64,000 bases of DNA from Oscillospiraceae bacterium (GCA_018110925.1 JAGAZJ010000034.1:1-64000); one strand, 5' to 3'; shown: positions 25,883 through 35,160, numbered from the stretch's first letter. Program-made: numbers and translations. Notes: generated by a model from the sequence alone, not told the origin.

Positions 25883-26800
25883 ATGAAGAAAAGAGTTTTT
25901 ACCAACATTGAGCATGGGATAAACGCCTGCTGGTATCCGCTTGAGGGCAGTGAGAAGGCGATGATAGTCATGCTTGGCGATTCTGCGGATGATATGCTGG
26001 TACACGCCGCAGTGAAGTGGCTGCACGGCCTCGGGTGCGGTGTCTTTGCCGTTTCCCAGAACGAAAATGATTACGGTTATCACAGCTATCCTCTTGAGAA
26101 TTTCAGAAAGGTCACAAAGTATCTCAAAAAGAAAGGCTGTACAAAGATCGGCATCATGGGCATCTCCACCACAGGCTCGATAGCACTTTCGGCGGCATCG
26201 TATTTTTCAGATATCACAATGACCGTTGCCATGTCTGCATCTGATTTTGTTATGGAGGGATTTTACAGAGACGGGCTCGATGGTGCGGTCGAGAGACCCG
26301 GCGACAATGAATCCACCCTTTCCTACAAGGGTGAGGATCTGCCGTATCTGCCGTTTGCCTATCGTCATCCCGAATATGCAAAACAGCTGAAAGCAGAAGC
26401 AAAGCGCAGAGGAGCGATGGCGGCGGCAAGAGATATGTTTGACCTGTCCGAAAAGCTCCACCCTGTAACCGACAGAGAGCGTATCAAAGTCGAAAACATA
26501 AAGGGCAGGCTGATATTTATCGGTGCAGAGGACGACACCCTCTGGGATACCTGCCGGTATATCGGCAGAATGGCAAGGCTTCTCGATGATACGCCCCACG
26601 ACAGCACATACAAGGTACTGACATATGAACACGGCACACATTTTGTCGTGCCCGAGGGCATATTCAGAAATCTTATCCCCGTCGGCACAAGCTTTCTGCC
26701 CGGATTGATGTTCAAAGAGGGCAGACGACACCGCAGGGAATGCCTTGAGACACGCCTTGACATAGACAGAGTGCTCACGCAGGAAATACAGAACTGGTAA
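25883..26800 (+). CDS. Alpha/beta hydrolase, acyl-CoA thioester hydrolase/BAAT C-terminal-like
   Basis: 305 residues. Alpha/beta-hydrolase order is visible: strand and loop MIVMLGDSADDML, nucleophile elbow IGIMGISTTGSIALS, acid in FIGAEDDTLWDT and catalytic His in YEHGTHFVVPEG. The closest layout is the BAAT/acyl-CoA thioesterase C-terminal domain family. The nucleophile loop reads G-I-S-T-T-G rather than the usual G-x-S-x-G, so the second Gly is a Thr, which is unusual though still compatible with an active serine. Substrate unknown. AAAGGG is well spaced for the ATG at 25883; a frame opening at 25877 abuts it. Own promoter, and ended by a long hairpin. Confidence 0.75.
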   Translation: MKKRVFTNIEHGINACWYPLEGSEKAMIVMLGDSADDMLVHAAVKWLHGLGCGVFAVSQNENDYGYHSYPLENFRKVTKYLKKKGCTKIGIMGISTTGSIALSAASYFSDITMTVAMSASDFVMEGFYRDGLDGAVERPGDNESTLSYKGEDLPYLPFAYRHPEYAKQLKAEAKRRGAMAAARDMFDLSEKLHPVTDRERIKVENIKGRLIFIGAEDDTLWDTCRYIGRMARLLDDTPHDSTYKVLTYEHGTHFVVPEGIFRNLIPVGTSFLPGLMFKEGRRHRRECLETRLDIDRVLTQEIQNW

Positions 26801-26844
26801 AAGAACAAGCATTGTGACGATACACCGCCACAATGCTTGTTCTT
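26801..26844 (+). terminator. Long perfect hairpin after the hydrolase gene
   Basis: Sixteen-bp perfect stem AAGAACAAGCATTGTG/CACAATGCTTGTTCTT with a 12-nt loop, immediately after the stop codon. The following GTTATC is a poor T-tract. Confidence 0.65.
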
Positions 26845-26856
26845 GTTATCGGGACT

Positions 26857-26964
26857 TATACTAATTCTTCCTCGATGTATAGAGAATCTCTGCCCGCGAA
26901 CCCGCATATATTCAAGCTTTTGCGGGCATTTCCTCCCTATACATCGGTCAGAAGTCAGTATTAA
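26857..26964. mobile_element. MITE-like palindromic element, copy B (108 bp)
   Basis: Ends TATACTAATTCTTCCTCGATG at left and CTATACATCGGTCAGAAGTC then AGTATTAA at right, forming imperfect inverted repeats; inside, GCCCGC(GAA)CCCGCATATA pairs with TGCGGGC. Read on the minus strand it lines up with copy C over the block AAATGCCCGCAAAAGCTTGA then ATATATG and over the end CTCTATACATCGAG. The element lies between convergent genes, 4 bp from the stop of the symporter gene. Confidence 0.72.
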
Positions 26965-26968
26965 AAGA

Positions 26969-28507
26969 TCATTCAGCCATCTCAGCCTTTACCGCATCAA
27001 ATTCATCGGTGATTTCCTTATCGGGTGCAGGGGTAAGAAGAGATACTGCCACAATCGCAACAAGGCCGATGATGAACGAGGGAAGAAGCTCATAGACCGC
27101 AAATACACCGCCTATGGGTTCTATCACGAATTTCCAGAGGAACACCATAACACCGCCCGCTATAAGACCGGCGCAGGCACCGTACTTGTTCGCACGCTTC
27201 CAGAAAAGCGATGTGAGCATAACAGGGCCGAATGTCGCTCCGAAGCCTGCCCATGCAAAGGATACAACACGGAATACCGAGCTGTCCTGATCCCATGCGA
27301 GGAAGAGTCCGAGAAAGGCGATTATGAGCAGCACCGCTCTTGCGGAGATCATGGACTGCTTCTCATTGAGGTTTATTTTCAGCACGCCCTTGAGAATATT
27401 CTCGGACATACTTGAAGACGCCGCAAGAAGCTGTGAATCCGATGTAGACATAGTGCAGGCGAGTATTCCCGCAAATATGATGCCGGCGACAAGTGCCGCA
27501 GGAATGCTGTGGCGGCTCAGTACAGAAGCCATTTCAAGCACGATGGTCTCAGATGAAGACGATGTGAGCAGGGGCTTTATATCGCCGTGTGCGGTAAGGC
27601 ATCTTCCAATAAGGCCGATGAACACTGCCACGCCCATTGCGATAACGACCCATACAGACGCTATCCTTCTTGATATCTTGACCTTGTTCTTATCCTTGAT
27701 AGCCATAAATCTGAGCAGGATATGAGGCATACCGAAGTAGCCGAGACCCCACGCCAGTGTAGATACTATCGGGAAGAGCCCGAATGAAGTCGGTTCTCCG
27801 TCCGCTGTGACAGTTGATGTCATCGAGAGATAATTCGCCATGCTCTTGGCATTGTCCATAACAGCGTCTATGCCGCCGGCTGTGCTTACACCGTAGCACA
27901 CAAGAATAATGAGCGCCGTGGTCATTACTATGCTCTGTATAAGGTCTGTAAAGCTCGCCGCAAGAAATCCTCCCAGAGAGGTATACGCAATGATTATAAC
28001 AGCGGCGATTATCATGGCAGTGTGATACTCCCAGCCGAAAAGCTGGTTGAACAGCTTGCCGCAGGCCGAGAAGCCCGATGCCGTATAGGGCACGAAGAAT
28101 ACAAGGATAATAAGCGCGGATATGCCCATAAGCACATGGCTGTTGTCACGGTAGCGGTCAGAGAAAAAGTCGGGTATGGTTATCGAACCGCACTTCTGTG
28201 AATACACCCTGAGTCTCTTTGCCACAATAAGCCAGTTGAGATATGTGCCTGCCGCAAGACCTATGACAGTCCAGCCCACCTCCGCAGTACCGCAGAGATA
28301 TGCAAGTCCCGGCAGTCCCATAAGCAGGTAACTGCTCATATCAGATGCCTCGGCACTCATCGCAGAGACGATTGGTCCGAGTTTTCGTCCGCCGAGGTAG
28401 AAATCCCCGACACTGCTGTTCTTCTTTGAGAATACAGCACCGATCACTATCATCATGCCCATATAGCACACGATAGTTATCAGAATACATATTACCGATC
28501 CTGACAT
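26969..28507 (-). CDS. putP: Sodium:solute symporter, PutP (proline) type
   Basis: 512 residues, about 13 transmembrane helices. SSS-family motifs: FYLGGRKLGPIVSAMSAEAS (the sodium/substrate region of helix 2), GLPGLAYLCGTAEVGWTVIG, RLRVYSQKCGSITIPDFFSD and GIIFAGILACTMSTSDSQLL in helix 9. The close match of the ASDMSSYLLMGLPG region to E. coli PutP points to proline, but pantothenate or other substrates are possible. It would import the solute with sodium across the cytoplasmic membrane. Ribosome site AAGGGGA. It stands alone: the next leftward gene is 56 bp upstream and unrelated. Confidence 0.9.
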   Translation of the reverse strand: MSGSVICILITIVCYMGMMIVIGAVFSKKNSSVGDFYLGGRKLGPIVSAMSAEASDMSSYLLMGLPGLAYLCGTAEVGWTVIGLAAGTYLNWLIVAKRLRVYSQKCGSITIPDFFSDRYRDNSHVLMGISALIILVFFVPYTASGFSACGKLFNQLFGWEYHTAMIIAAVIIIAYTSLGGFLAASFTDLIQSIVMTTALIILVCYGVSTAGGIDAVMDNAKSMANYLSMTSTVTADGEPTSFGLFPIVSTLAWGLGYFGMPHILLRFMAIKDKNKVKISRRIASVWVVIAMGVAVFIGLIGRCLTAHGDIKPLLTSSSSETIVLEMASVLSRHSIPAALVAGIIFAGILACTMSTSDSQLLAASSSMSENILKGVLKINLNEKQSMISARAVLLIIAFLGLFLAWDQDSSVFRVVSFAWAGFGATFGPVMLTSLFWKRANKYGACAGLIAGGVMVFLWKFVIEPIGGVFAVYELLPSFIIGLVAIVAVSLLTPAPDKEITDEFDAVKAEMAE

Positions 28508-28563
28508 ATAAAGTTCCCCTTTGCATCAATATATACGATCCTAATTGACATTAGTATACTTCA

Positions 28564-28821
28564 CTATCTTCGGTATGTGACAAGCCCCTTTCTTATTCGC
28601 TCCCTGCGCTTTATGAAATAAACGCTCACTGCCGCTTCCTTGATGTCCGACAGCATCAGCGTCAGCGCCGCCGTAAACAGCAGGACGGGCACTTTTCTCA
28701 GTTGTTGCCCCGCCAGCTCATCATAGACAAGGAATGCGGCAATATATATTGATATATCGGTGCAGACCGACAGCATGATCGGCGTAGATGTGAGCGCAGA
28801 GCGCTTTTTAGACCTGACCAT
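28564..28821 (-). CDS. Small membrane protein of unknown function
   Basis: 85 residues. A basic N-terminus (MVRSKKRSALTS) precedes two hydrophobic helices (PIMLSVCTDISIYIAAFLVY and KVPVLLFTAALTLMLSDIKE); the C-terminus is basic (FIKRRERIRKGLVTYRR). I recognise no family. A strong GGGAGGG ribosome site lies 6 bp before the ATG, which supports real translation. It is oriented with, and upstream of, the putP-like gene, 56 bp away, so the two could be cotranscribed. Confidence 0.6.
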   Translation of the reverse strand: MVRSKKRSALTSTPIMLSVCTDISIYIAAFLVYDELAGQQLRKVPVLLFTAALTLMLSDIKEAAVSVYFIKRRERIRKGLVTYRR

Positions 28822-29064
28822 ACATTTCCCTCCCTGTTCGGAAACATCACAGTTTTTTTGCCTTATTTTCCCTGTGCTTTCATATATCTGTCACTTTCAG
28901 AAGTTATCATATTATTGGAAGGCAGACAACAGTAAATTTCTCATATTCATATTCATTTCTCCTCTCATCAAGCAAAGCTCCGGCGTATGTCGGGGCTTTG
29001 TTCGTTATAGAGAGACAATCCATAACTCCGTCTTATTCCCTCTGTGACAGACCTTGTTTATTCA

Positions 29065-29700
29065 TCACAGCATACCATTCTCACGGGCATTTTCAAGAAG
29101 CCCGTGCATATACTCCCACAGTGTATCCGAGCCGTCACCTATATGCTTGTTGCGGTCATATACCTGTTCATACCTTGCACCGTGTTCCTGCCAGCTTTTG
29201 CCGCCCTTCATGTAATTTAAGAGCATCGGCTGCATACGGTCAACTGCTGCCGCAAAGCGTGATTCGGGGGTGTCTGTGCGTTCAAACTCCTCCCACAGAG
29301 CCCTGTATTCTCTCTCCTGCTCAGGGGGAAGAAGTCCGAAAAGCCTGTCAGCGGCGGCTGTTTCCCTGTCCGCCTTTGTCATGTAGCCCTCTGTGTCATA
29401 GCAGTATGTGTCACCTGCATCTATCTCGACGATGTCATGCACTATTACCATTTTTATGGTCTTCAGCACATCTATCGGCTCGTTTGAATATTCGGCAAGT
29501 ATCATAACAAAGAGCGCCAGATGGAACGAATGTTCCGCATCGTTCTCACGTCTGTGATGCACTTCTCTTTCGCCTTCAAATTCACGCATAGACGCTCCCC
29601 GGCTCTCATCCGCAAGGATATAGGTCTGACGGTATATGCTCTTCATCTTGTCCGCTTCAAGCAGAAAATCCAGCTGTGACCGCAGTTTATCGGGTATCAT
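29065..29700 (-). CDS. HD-domain hydrolase (YfbR/5'-nucleotidase-like)
   Basis: 211 residues. Metal-binding HD motifs in order: NDAEHSFHLALFVMIL, the HD pair in VIVHDIVEIDAGDTYCYD, and the late Asp in FAAAVDRMQPMLLNYM. This pattern fits the HD_3/YfbR-like group, several of which are nucleotide phosphohydrolases acting on dNMPs. ATG at 29700 follows AGGTGAGG; a frame extending to 29739 runs into the methyltransferase gene. The stop of the methyltransferase is 5 bp upstream, making this the third gene of a PBP1A-methyltransferase-HD unit. Confidence 0.83.
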   Translation of the reverse strand: MIPDKLRSQLDFLLEADKMKSIYRQTYILADESRGASMREFEGEREVHHRRENDAEHSFHLALFVMILAEYSNEPIDVLKTIKMVIVHDIVEIDAGDTYCYDTEGYMTKADRETAAADRLFGLLPPEQEREYRALWEEFERTDTPESRFAAAVDRMQPMLLNYMKGGKSWQEHGARYEQVYDRNKHIGDGSDTLWEYMHGLLENARENGML

Positions 29701-29705
29701 CGTCC

Positions 29706-30836
29706 TCACCTTTTCATGCCGTACTGATAAAGGTCGCACTTTATCATTCCGTTGTAGAGCTTTCTTTTTTTATCCGCCTTTTTGCCGAAAAAGCCCTCAA
29801 AATCCTCGTGGGGCGATATGACAGCGCACGGATGCTCCCTGTCTGCGGCAAACACCCTGCCCATCACGGCATAAAGCTGTTCGGCTTCTTTTATTTCAAG
29901 CAGTCTCTCACCGTAGGGCGGATTGGTGACAGTGAGAGTACCCTCTCTGTTCTCATAGTCCTTAACGTCGGCTTTTCTGACTCTGATGCGGCTCTTGACA
30001 CCTGCCTTTGCGGCGTTTTCAAGAGTGAGCGCAACACATTCGGGGTCTATGTCGCTCCCGTATGCCTCAAATGCGCTGTCCCTTATGATAAGGTCACGGG
30101 CACGCACACGTTCCTCCTGCCAGAGCTTCTCAGGGATCATGTCCCATGTCTGTGCGGCAAAGCCTCTGCGAAGCCCCGGAGCTATATTGAGCGCCTTGTA
30201 TGCCGATTCAATGAGAAGTGTGCCGCTTCCGCAGAACGGGTCACAGACAACGGTATCACGGCGCACACCTGCTATATCCGCAATGCCTGCGGCAAGGGTC
30301 TCCTTTATGGGGGCGGCATTTGAATGCTGCCTGTATCCCCTCTTGTGGAGCCCTGCGCCTGATGTATCCAGATACACCGATACTACATCCTTTATGATAT
30401 TGAACTGTATCCTGTGCAGTGAGCCTGTTTCCTCAAAGAAATTCACGCTATACTTTGATGACAGCCTTGTGACCGCCGCCTTCTTTATTATGGACTGACA
30501 GGCGGGTATGCTGTGCAGTGCGGAGTTCAGCGAATGTCCCGTAACAGGGAATGCATCGCTCTTGCCGATGAATCTTTCAAGGGGAAGTGCCTTCACACCC
30601 TCAAAAAGCTGATCGAATGTCTCAGCCCTGAACGTACCCAGAAGAATCTGCACACGTTCTGCGGAGGCAAGACATATATTCGCCCTGACGAGCAGTGTGA
30701 GGTCGCCCTCAAAGGTCACTCTGCCGTCGGTTACGGTGATATTCTCTCCGCCTATCCTTGACACCTCGAATTTGAGTGTTCTCTCCGTACCGAAATGACA
30801 TGGACAGGTGAGAGTTATCCTTTCGCTGTTATTCAT
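29706..30836 (-). CDS. RlmL/YpsC-type rRNA N2-guanine methyltransferase (THUMP)
   Basis: 376 residues. An N-terminal THUMP/ferredoxin-like RNA-binding region is followed by a Rossmann methyltransferase domain. Key motifs: VVCDPFCGSGTLLIESAYKA (SAM binding), YGSDIDPECVALTLENA, and the catalytic NPPY in TVTNPPYGERL. Bacterial relatives (RlmL, RlmK/L, YpsC) make m2G in 23S rRNA. Although the frame stays open for 36 more codons, ATG 30836 begins a normal N-terminus (MNNSERITLTCP) and overlaps the PBP stop by 8 bp, so it is preferred. The PBP neighbour is not functionally related. Confidence 0.9.
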   Translation of the reverse strand: MNNSERITLTCPCHFGTERTLKFEVSRIGGENITVTDGRVTFEGDLTLLVRANICLASAERVQILLGTFRAETFDQLFEGVKALPLERFIGKSDAFPVTGHSLNSALHSIPACQSIIKKAAVTRLSSKYSVNFFEETGSLHRIQFNIIKDVVSVYLDTSGAGLHKRGYRQHSNAAPIKETLAAGIADIAGVRRDTVVCDPFCGSGTLLIESAYKALNIAPGLRRGFAAQTWDMIPEKLWQEERVRARDLIIRDSAFEAYGSDIDPECVALTLENAAKAGVKSRIRVRKADVKDYENREGTLTVTNPPYGERLLEIKEAEQLYAVMGRVFAADREHPCAVISPHEDFEGFFGKKADKKRKLYNGMIKCDLYQYGMKR

Positions 30837-33096
30837 CTTCGTTTTCTCCGTTGTCTTCGTGAGCGGGCTCATCTCCGTCTTCGGTATGCTCGCCGTCCTC
30901 GGGTTCTTCTTCCTCCGCAAGCCCGGGGAAGTAGTTCTTGTCATTCATCTTTGTTCCGTGCTTGCACAGCTCAGGGGTATCCTTGGCGGTGTACCAGCCC
31001 TGATGATATGTCTTGCATCGTGTGGATGCGATGTCGCCGGTATCAGCGCAGAAAAAGTAGTTGTTCACGGTCTTGGGTGCCGTAAACTCGGCGGTCTCGC
31101 CCCTGTCGGCTATATCGCCGAATATCCTCTTCCACAGCTCGGCTGTACCGTAGTATGTGCCGGGCTCAACCTTTCTGTTGTTCTCATAACCGTACCATAC
31201 GCCGCTGACATAGTCGGGAGTGCAGGCAACAAAGAGATTGTCTCTCCACTCCTGTGAAGTACCTGTCTTGCCGACCACCTCAACATGGGGGAGCTTTGCC
31301 GCACGGCCTGTACCGTGTTCGCCCTCGACGACTTCCTTCATCATGCGGTTCATAACATAGGCAGTGTCCTCGCTTATGGACTGTATGGGCGTATACTTGT
31401 GCTGGAGTATCATGTCGCCCGACGGATCAAGCACATAGGTATAGGATGTGGGTGAGAAGAACTTGCCGCCGTTTCCGAACACCTGATATGCCGCAACGAG
31501 CTCTCTGAGATAAACACCGTTTGTGAGCGCACCGACGCTCATAGGCGAGAGATACGCGTCACGGGCTTCAAGTGTGGAAAACTGATATTTGTTCTGAACG
31601 AATTCAAATACATTCGCCGCTCCCGCCTTGTCTACAAGGCGTGCCGAAACGGTGTTGAGCGAACGTTCAAGCGCCTCATAGGTATAGAACATCCTGTTGC
31701 TCCATACATTGTCTGCGCTGTTGGAGCTGTAATTGGTGGGCCATTTTCTTGTCTCGCCGGGATTGTCGTCATCGGGTATCTCCAGAGGAGAATCCTCCTG
31801 CGGGTCTGACCAGTCGGTAAGTCCGTGCTCTATGCAGTAGGCATAGCCTGCAAGGGGCTTCATCGCAGAACCCGGCTGTCTCGGCGACATGGTGGCATGG
31901 TTCCACACGTTTGAGCCCGCCTTCTCGCCAACGGCTCCTGCTACCGCAAGGATATTGCCCGTGTAGTCCGTCACTATAAACGCAGACTGGGGAGGGTCGT
32001 TGAGCACCTCATCCGAGAATGTGGAGTAGTCACGGTACTTTGCCTCTATCTTTTCCTGCATCTCGATGTCTATTGGAGTGTATATGGTGTAACCGCCGTT
32101 ATAGAGCATATCGCTGGCTTCCGACTGTGTTACGCCGTAAAGGTTCATCAGGTCATTCGTGACATCACGGATGACCATATCTATATACCAGTTCTGTATC
32201 TCATTTCTTGTGGGATCCTTGCTGGGGTCTCTGAACTTGAGCTCCTCGTTCATGGCTTCCTCGTACTCTCTTTCGGATATAGCCGCATTTGAGAGCATAG
32301 CACCGAGTACATATTCCTGTCTGCCCCTGTTCGCCTCAAGGTCAGCAAAGGGATTGAGCGTCTCGGGGCTCTTGGGTATAGCCGCAAGGCACGCCGCTTC
32401 TGCAAGGTCAAGCTCGGATACTTCCTTGCCGAAGTATTTGAGTGATGCCGCCTGTATTCCCGATGTGCTTCCGCCGAAACCGATGCAGTTGAGATACGCT
32501 TCAAGTATCTCTTCCTTTGTGCGGTAGCGTTCAAGGTCTGATGCCCTGAACACCTCTCTGAGCTTTCTGTCCCACGTCTGGCTCTCATCCTTGGTGACGT
32601 TCTTGACAAGCTGCTGGGTTATGGTCGAACCGCCCTGACGCTTTCCGTAGATAAGGCCGTTGGTTATCTCGTTGAGGAATGCACCGAATGTACGCATCCA
32701 GTTTACGCCTGCGTGCTCATAGAAATTCACATCCTCCGCATACACGAACGCATCCTGAACGTGCTTGGGAACATTGCCTATCGACACGGGTATTCTGTCT
32801 GCCGCTCGGCTTATGCTTGCAAGCTCTACCTCCTCACCCTCGCTGTCATAGCCGTATATGAATGTGGTGTATGCCAGGTCGAGACTGTCAAGGTCTATAT
32901 CTATGGGCGTATTCTCACGGAACTGCATAACATATACCGTCAGCGCCGCCGCTATTATTGACACGCTTATGACCGCTATCAGAAACAGTGACAGTATCAC
33001 CGTGCCTATCACCGTAAAGACCTTGGCAACAGGATTGGATCTTTTCTTCTTTTTCTTGGTGCTTTTTGCACCTTTATTCTTCTTTTGTTCAGCCAA
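30829..33096 (-). CDS. ponA: Class A penicillin-binding protein (PBP1A), glycosyltransferase + transpeptidase
   Basis: 755 residues. Lys-rich cytoplasmic N-terminus, one transmembrane helix (VFTVIGTVILSLFLIAVISV), GT51 glycosyltransferase domain (YAEDVNFYEHAGVNW, RQGGSTITQQLVKN) and transpeptidase domain with SxxK (RQPGSAMKPLAG), SxN (ERSLNTVSARL) and KTG (VVGKTGTSQEWRDN). The tail is acidic. It polymerises and cross-links peptidoglycan outside the membrane. Start: an ATG at 33144 is possible, but a clear AGGGAGG is spaced 7 bp from a TTG at 33096, giving LAEQKKNKGAK, so I take TTG; confidence in the start is moderate. Confidence 0.93.
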   Translation of the reverse strand: MAEQKKNKGAKSTKKKKKRSNPVAKVFTVIGTVILSLFLIAVISVSIIAAALTVYVMQFRENTPIDIDLDSLDLAYTTFIYGYDSEGEEVELASISRAADRIPVSIGNVPKHVQDAFVYAEDVNFYEHAGVNWMRTFGAFLNEITNGLIYGKRQGGSTITQQLVKNVTKDESQTWDRKLREVFRASDLERYRTKEEILEAYLNCIGFGGSTSGIQAASLKYFGKEVSELDLAEAACLAAIPKSPETLNPFADLEANRGRQEYVLGAMLSNAAISEREYEEAMNEELKFRDPSKDPTRNEIQNWYIDMVIRDVTNDLMNLYGVTQSEASDMLYNGGYTIYTPIDIEMQEKIEAKYRDYSTFSDEVLNDPPQSAFIVTDYTGNILAVAGAVGEKAGSNVWNHATMSPRQPGSAMKPLAGYAYCIEHGLTDWSDPQEDSPLEIPDDDNPGETRKWPTNYSSNSADNVWSNRMFYTYEALERSLNTVSARLVDKAGAANVFEFVQNKYQFSTLEARDAYLSPMSVGALTNGVYLRELVAAYQVFGNGGKFFSPTSYTYVLDPSGDMILQHKYTPIQSISEDTAYVMNRMMKEVVEGEHGTGRAAKLPHVEVVGKTGTSQEWRDNLFVACTPDYVSGVWYGYENNRKVEPGTYYGTAELWKRIFGDIADRGETAEFTAPKTVNNYFFCADTGDIASTRCKTYHQGWYTAKDTPELCKHGTKMNDKNYFPGLAEEEEPEDGEHTEDGDEPAHEDNGENEDE

Positions 33097-33154
33097 GATA
33101 AAGCCTCCCTTGGAACAAAGCATATTACATATTGTTTTTGGCAAATACTTATTT

Positions 33155-33184
33155 ATTATACCATTCTGAGCCTGTCTTTGTCAA
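33155..33184 (-). promoter_or_regulatory. Promoter of the PBP1A operon
   Basis: Minus strand TTGACA (33184-33179), 18-bp spacer, TATAAT (33160-33155), about 60 bp before the TTG start. Confidence 0.8.
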
Positions 33185-33268
33185 TATGATATGCAAGAAA
33201 TCATTATATTCATTTATCCGCAACATATTATTAATCAAGTATCAGATGCCATATGACGGATGTGAATT

Positions 33269-33288
33269 ATTTAGATAAATTTCTAAAT
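33269..33288. promoter_or_regulatory. Operator-like inverted repeat ahead of the SdpR-type operon
   Basis: ATTTAGA (33269-33275) and TCTAAAT (33282-33288) are exact inverted half sites 6 bp apart, just upstream of the -35 box. ATTTAGA recurs overlapping the -10 (about 33321) and again at about 33355, so there are at least four half sites around the promoter. The ArsR-type repressor encoded in this operon is the natural candidate to bind them. A hairpin CGGATAT...ATATCCG lies at about 33327-33347. Confidence 0.6.
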
Positions 33289-33293
33289 ACCCC

Positions 33294-33322
33294 TTGACAA
33301 GCAGAAAGAAGTATGCTATTAT
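33294..33322 (+). promoter_or_regulatory. Promoter of yhfC-sdpR-sdpI operon
   Basis: TTGACA (33294-33299), 17-bp spacer, TATTAT (33317-33322). The leader to the first ATG is about 70 nt, with AAAGGGG as ribosome site. Confidence 0.8.
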
Positions 33323-33396
33323 TTAGACGGATATCAAAATAATATCCGTATACACTTTATTTAGATATCCATCAAAATAGCAAAGGGGTATTTCTT

Positions 33397-34200
33397 ATGG
33401 ACATCACATTCTCCCAGAGCACCATCACCGGCTATATACTCAGCGGCATCCTCTCTATTCTTCTTACCGTCGTATTCATCATCCTGTGGAAGGTGAAGAC
33501 AAAGGCTCCTGTTTTTCCTATCATTGTCGGAGCGATAACGTTCGTTCTCTTTGCCGAGATACTCAAGGTCATTCCTCTGTATCCGCTTATCGTGTCTGAC
33601 AACTCCGTATCGCGCACGATCAATTCCACACCCGTACTGTACTACCTTATAGCGGCGCTCTCAGCCGGCATATTTGAGGAAACAGGTCGGTATATCGCAT
33701 TCCGTTTTGTTCTGAAAAAACACACCGAGCGCCGCACATCACTTGACTATGCTGTTGGTCACGGCGGTATCGAGGCACTGATCACAAGCGTTACACCCAT
33801 AAGCATAGCGGTACTGGGTACAATGGCAAACAACGGTATGCTGTCACAGATCCTTTCGTCAAATCCCGAACAGCAGCAGGCAAAGGTAATTGAACAGCTC
33901 ACAAACTATGCGTCCCACAGCTTTGGAGTAACTATGCTCTGGATACCCGAAAGGATATCTGCGGTAATTATACATCTGGCACTGTCAGTGCTGTTGTTCC
34001 GTGCGGTCAGGGACAAGAAGTTCATCCTCTACCCCATAGCAGTCCTCATCCATTTTGCCATAGACTTCTGCACGATATTCTACACCGACCATCCCGTACT
34101 TACAGAGCTCTTTTTCCCGGTTGTTTCTGTTGTGCTGATCGTTACGGTGATAAAAACCGTATACCGTAAGATGCCAGAATCCACAGAGGTGACGGAATGA
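33397..34200 (+). CDS. YhfC-family intramembrane metalloprotease
   Basis: 267 residues, about seven transmembrane helices. Signature residues of the YhfC (DUF2324) family, related to the CAAX protease/bacteriocin-processing (ABI) clan, are EETGRYIAFRFVLKK with the Glu pair, VGHGGIEALITS, and LIHFAIDFCTI with a late His. It likely cleaves or protects against a membrane peptide. It shares a 4-bp overlap with the ArsR-family gene that follows, and with SdpI forms a three-gene operon. Members of this protease clan often sit in bacteriocin self-immunity loci. The target here is unknown. Confidence 0.85.
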   Translation: MDITFSQSTITGYILSGILSILLTVVFIILWKVKTKAPVFPIIVGAITFVLFAEILKVIPLYPLIVSDNSVSRTINSTPVLYYLIAALSAGIFEETGRYIAFRFVLKKHTERRTSLDYAVGHGGIEALITSVTPISIAVLGTMANNGMLSQILSSNPEQQQAKVIEQLTNYASHSFGVTMLWIPERISAVIIHLALSVLLFRAVRDKKFILYPIAVLIHFAIDFCTIFYTDHPVLTELFFPVVSVVLIVTVIKTVYRKMPESTEVTE

Positions 34201-34475
34201 AGGATATATGGAGCGCAATGGCAGACCCTACCCGCCGTGAGATACTCACACTGCTTCAGAAGCATGACATGACCGCAGGCGAGATAGCCGACAGGTTCGA
34301 GCTGACAAACGCCACTGTATCGCATCATCTGAAGATACTGCGTGAGGCGGGTCTGGTGTTGGCAGAAAAGGAAAAGCAGACCATAACATACAGTCTCAAT
34401 CTCACGGTATTTCAGAATTTCCTAAAAGGCGTGGCAGGGTTTCTTAACGTGAAAGGAGAAGACGATGAAAACTGA
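34197..34475 (+). CDS. sdpR: ArsR-family repressor, SdpR type
   Basis: 92 residues. Winged helix-turn-helix: MKDIWSAMADPTRREILTLL, recognition helix region LTNATVSHHLKILREAGLV, wing LAEKEKQTITYSLN. No metal-binding Cys motif of ArsR/SmtB is present, which fits the autorepressor SdpR subgroup; in Bacillus subtilis SdpR represses its own operon with sdpI and is relieved when SdpI engages the toxin. Here it lies between the YhfC protease and SdpI genes with 4-bp and 11-bp overlaps, so strict coupling is expected. Confidence 0.88.
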   Translation: MKDIWSAMADPTRREILTLLQKHDMTAGEIADRFELTNATVSHHLKILREAGLVLAEKEKQTITYSLNLTVFQNFLKGVAGFLNVKGEDDEN

Positions 34476-35145
34476 CGGATTTGGCAAAAAGGCCGCTGTT
34501 TCACTTATCATACTATTTATAAACTTTATCGCAACATTTATTTTCATTCTGTATATGCCGGAACAGGTGCCCGTACACTTCAATACGGATATGGTCTGCG
34601 ACAGGACAGGCTCACGCTGGCTGTTCATCATTTTCAGCGCAGTATTCACGACCATTCCCGCTGTGCTGTATATCGCCTTGTCGGGAAACGAGAAAATGAA
34701 GAAGAACACTCGTATCATCGACGTATGGATGACTACACTGACACTGATCATCGTGATGTTCAACTGGCTCATTTTATTCTTTGTTGACAGCTCATGCAAA
34801 AACGGCAACGGCAGCGTAGACAGTTCACTTATCTGGATCCTGCCGTCAATATGCGGTACGGCGATAGCACTGATCGGCAACTATCTGCCGACATTAAAGC
34901 AAAACAAGGTCATCGGTTACAGATCGGGATGGACACTGAACAACCCTCAGTGCTGGAAGCTGACGCATCAGCTTGCAGGCAGAATGGCATTCGTAGCGGG
35001 CATACTGACATTCATCGCCGGAATAATCATGAAGCTGGCAGGCGTTACATCGGCGACAGCATATTCATATGCGGTGATCCTGATGGTAGCGATCCTGATC
35101 ATCGTACCGAATGTGTATTCATACGTACACAGAGATGACAGATAA
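34465..35145 (+). CDS. sdpI: SdpI-family membrane immunity protein (DUF1648)
   Basis: 226 residues, six hydrophobic helices. N-terminal DUF1648 segment (YMPEQVPVHFNTDMVCDRTG), then the SdpI domain with the typical NVIGYRSGWTLNNPQCW-like block (KVIGYRSGWTLNNPQCWKLT). SdpI in B. subtilis gives immunity to the SdpC killing peptide and also captures the repressor SdpR at the membrane. No sdpC-like toxin or sdpAB processing gene is seen nearby, so this operon may sense or resist toxins made by other cells. Confidence 0.88.
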   Translation: MKTDGFGKKAAVSLIILFINFIATFIFILYMPEQVPVHFNTDMVCDRTGSRWLFIIFSAVFTTIPAVLYIALSGNEKMKKNTRIIDVWMTTLTLIIVMFNWLILFFVDSSCKNGNGSVDSSLIWILPSICGTAIALIGNYLPTLKQNKVIGYRSGWTLNNPQCWKLTHQLAGRMAFVAGILTFIAGIIMKLAGVTSATAYSYAVILMVAILIIVPNVYSYVHRDDR

Positions 35146-35160
35146 CATTATCCGAATACA

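Noticed and set aside
28540..28563. GTATACTAAT near 28551-28560, similar to a MITE-like end
   Set aside because: Only about nine bases match and no partner end (CTATACATCG) lies within 300 bp; treated as chance.
28973..29001. Hairpin AAAGCTCCG/CGGGGCTTT between two leftward genes
   Set aside because: One mismatch pair and no T-tract on either strand; not a convincing terminator.
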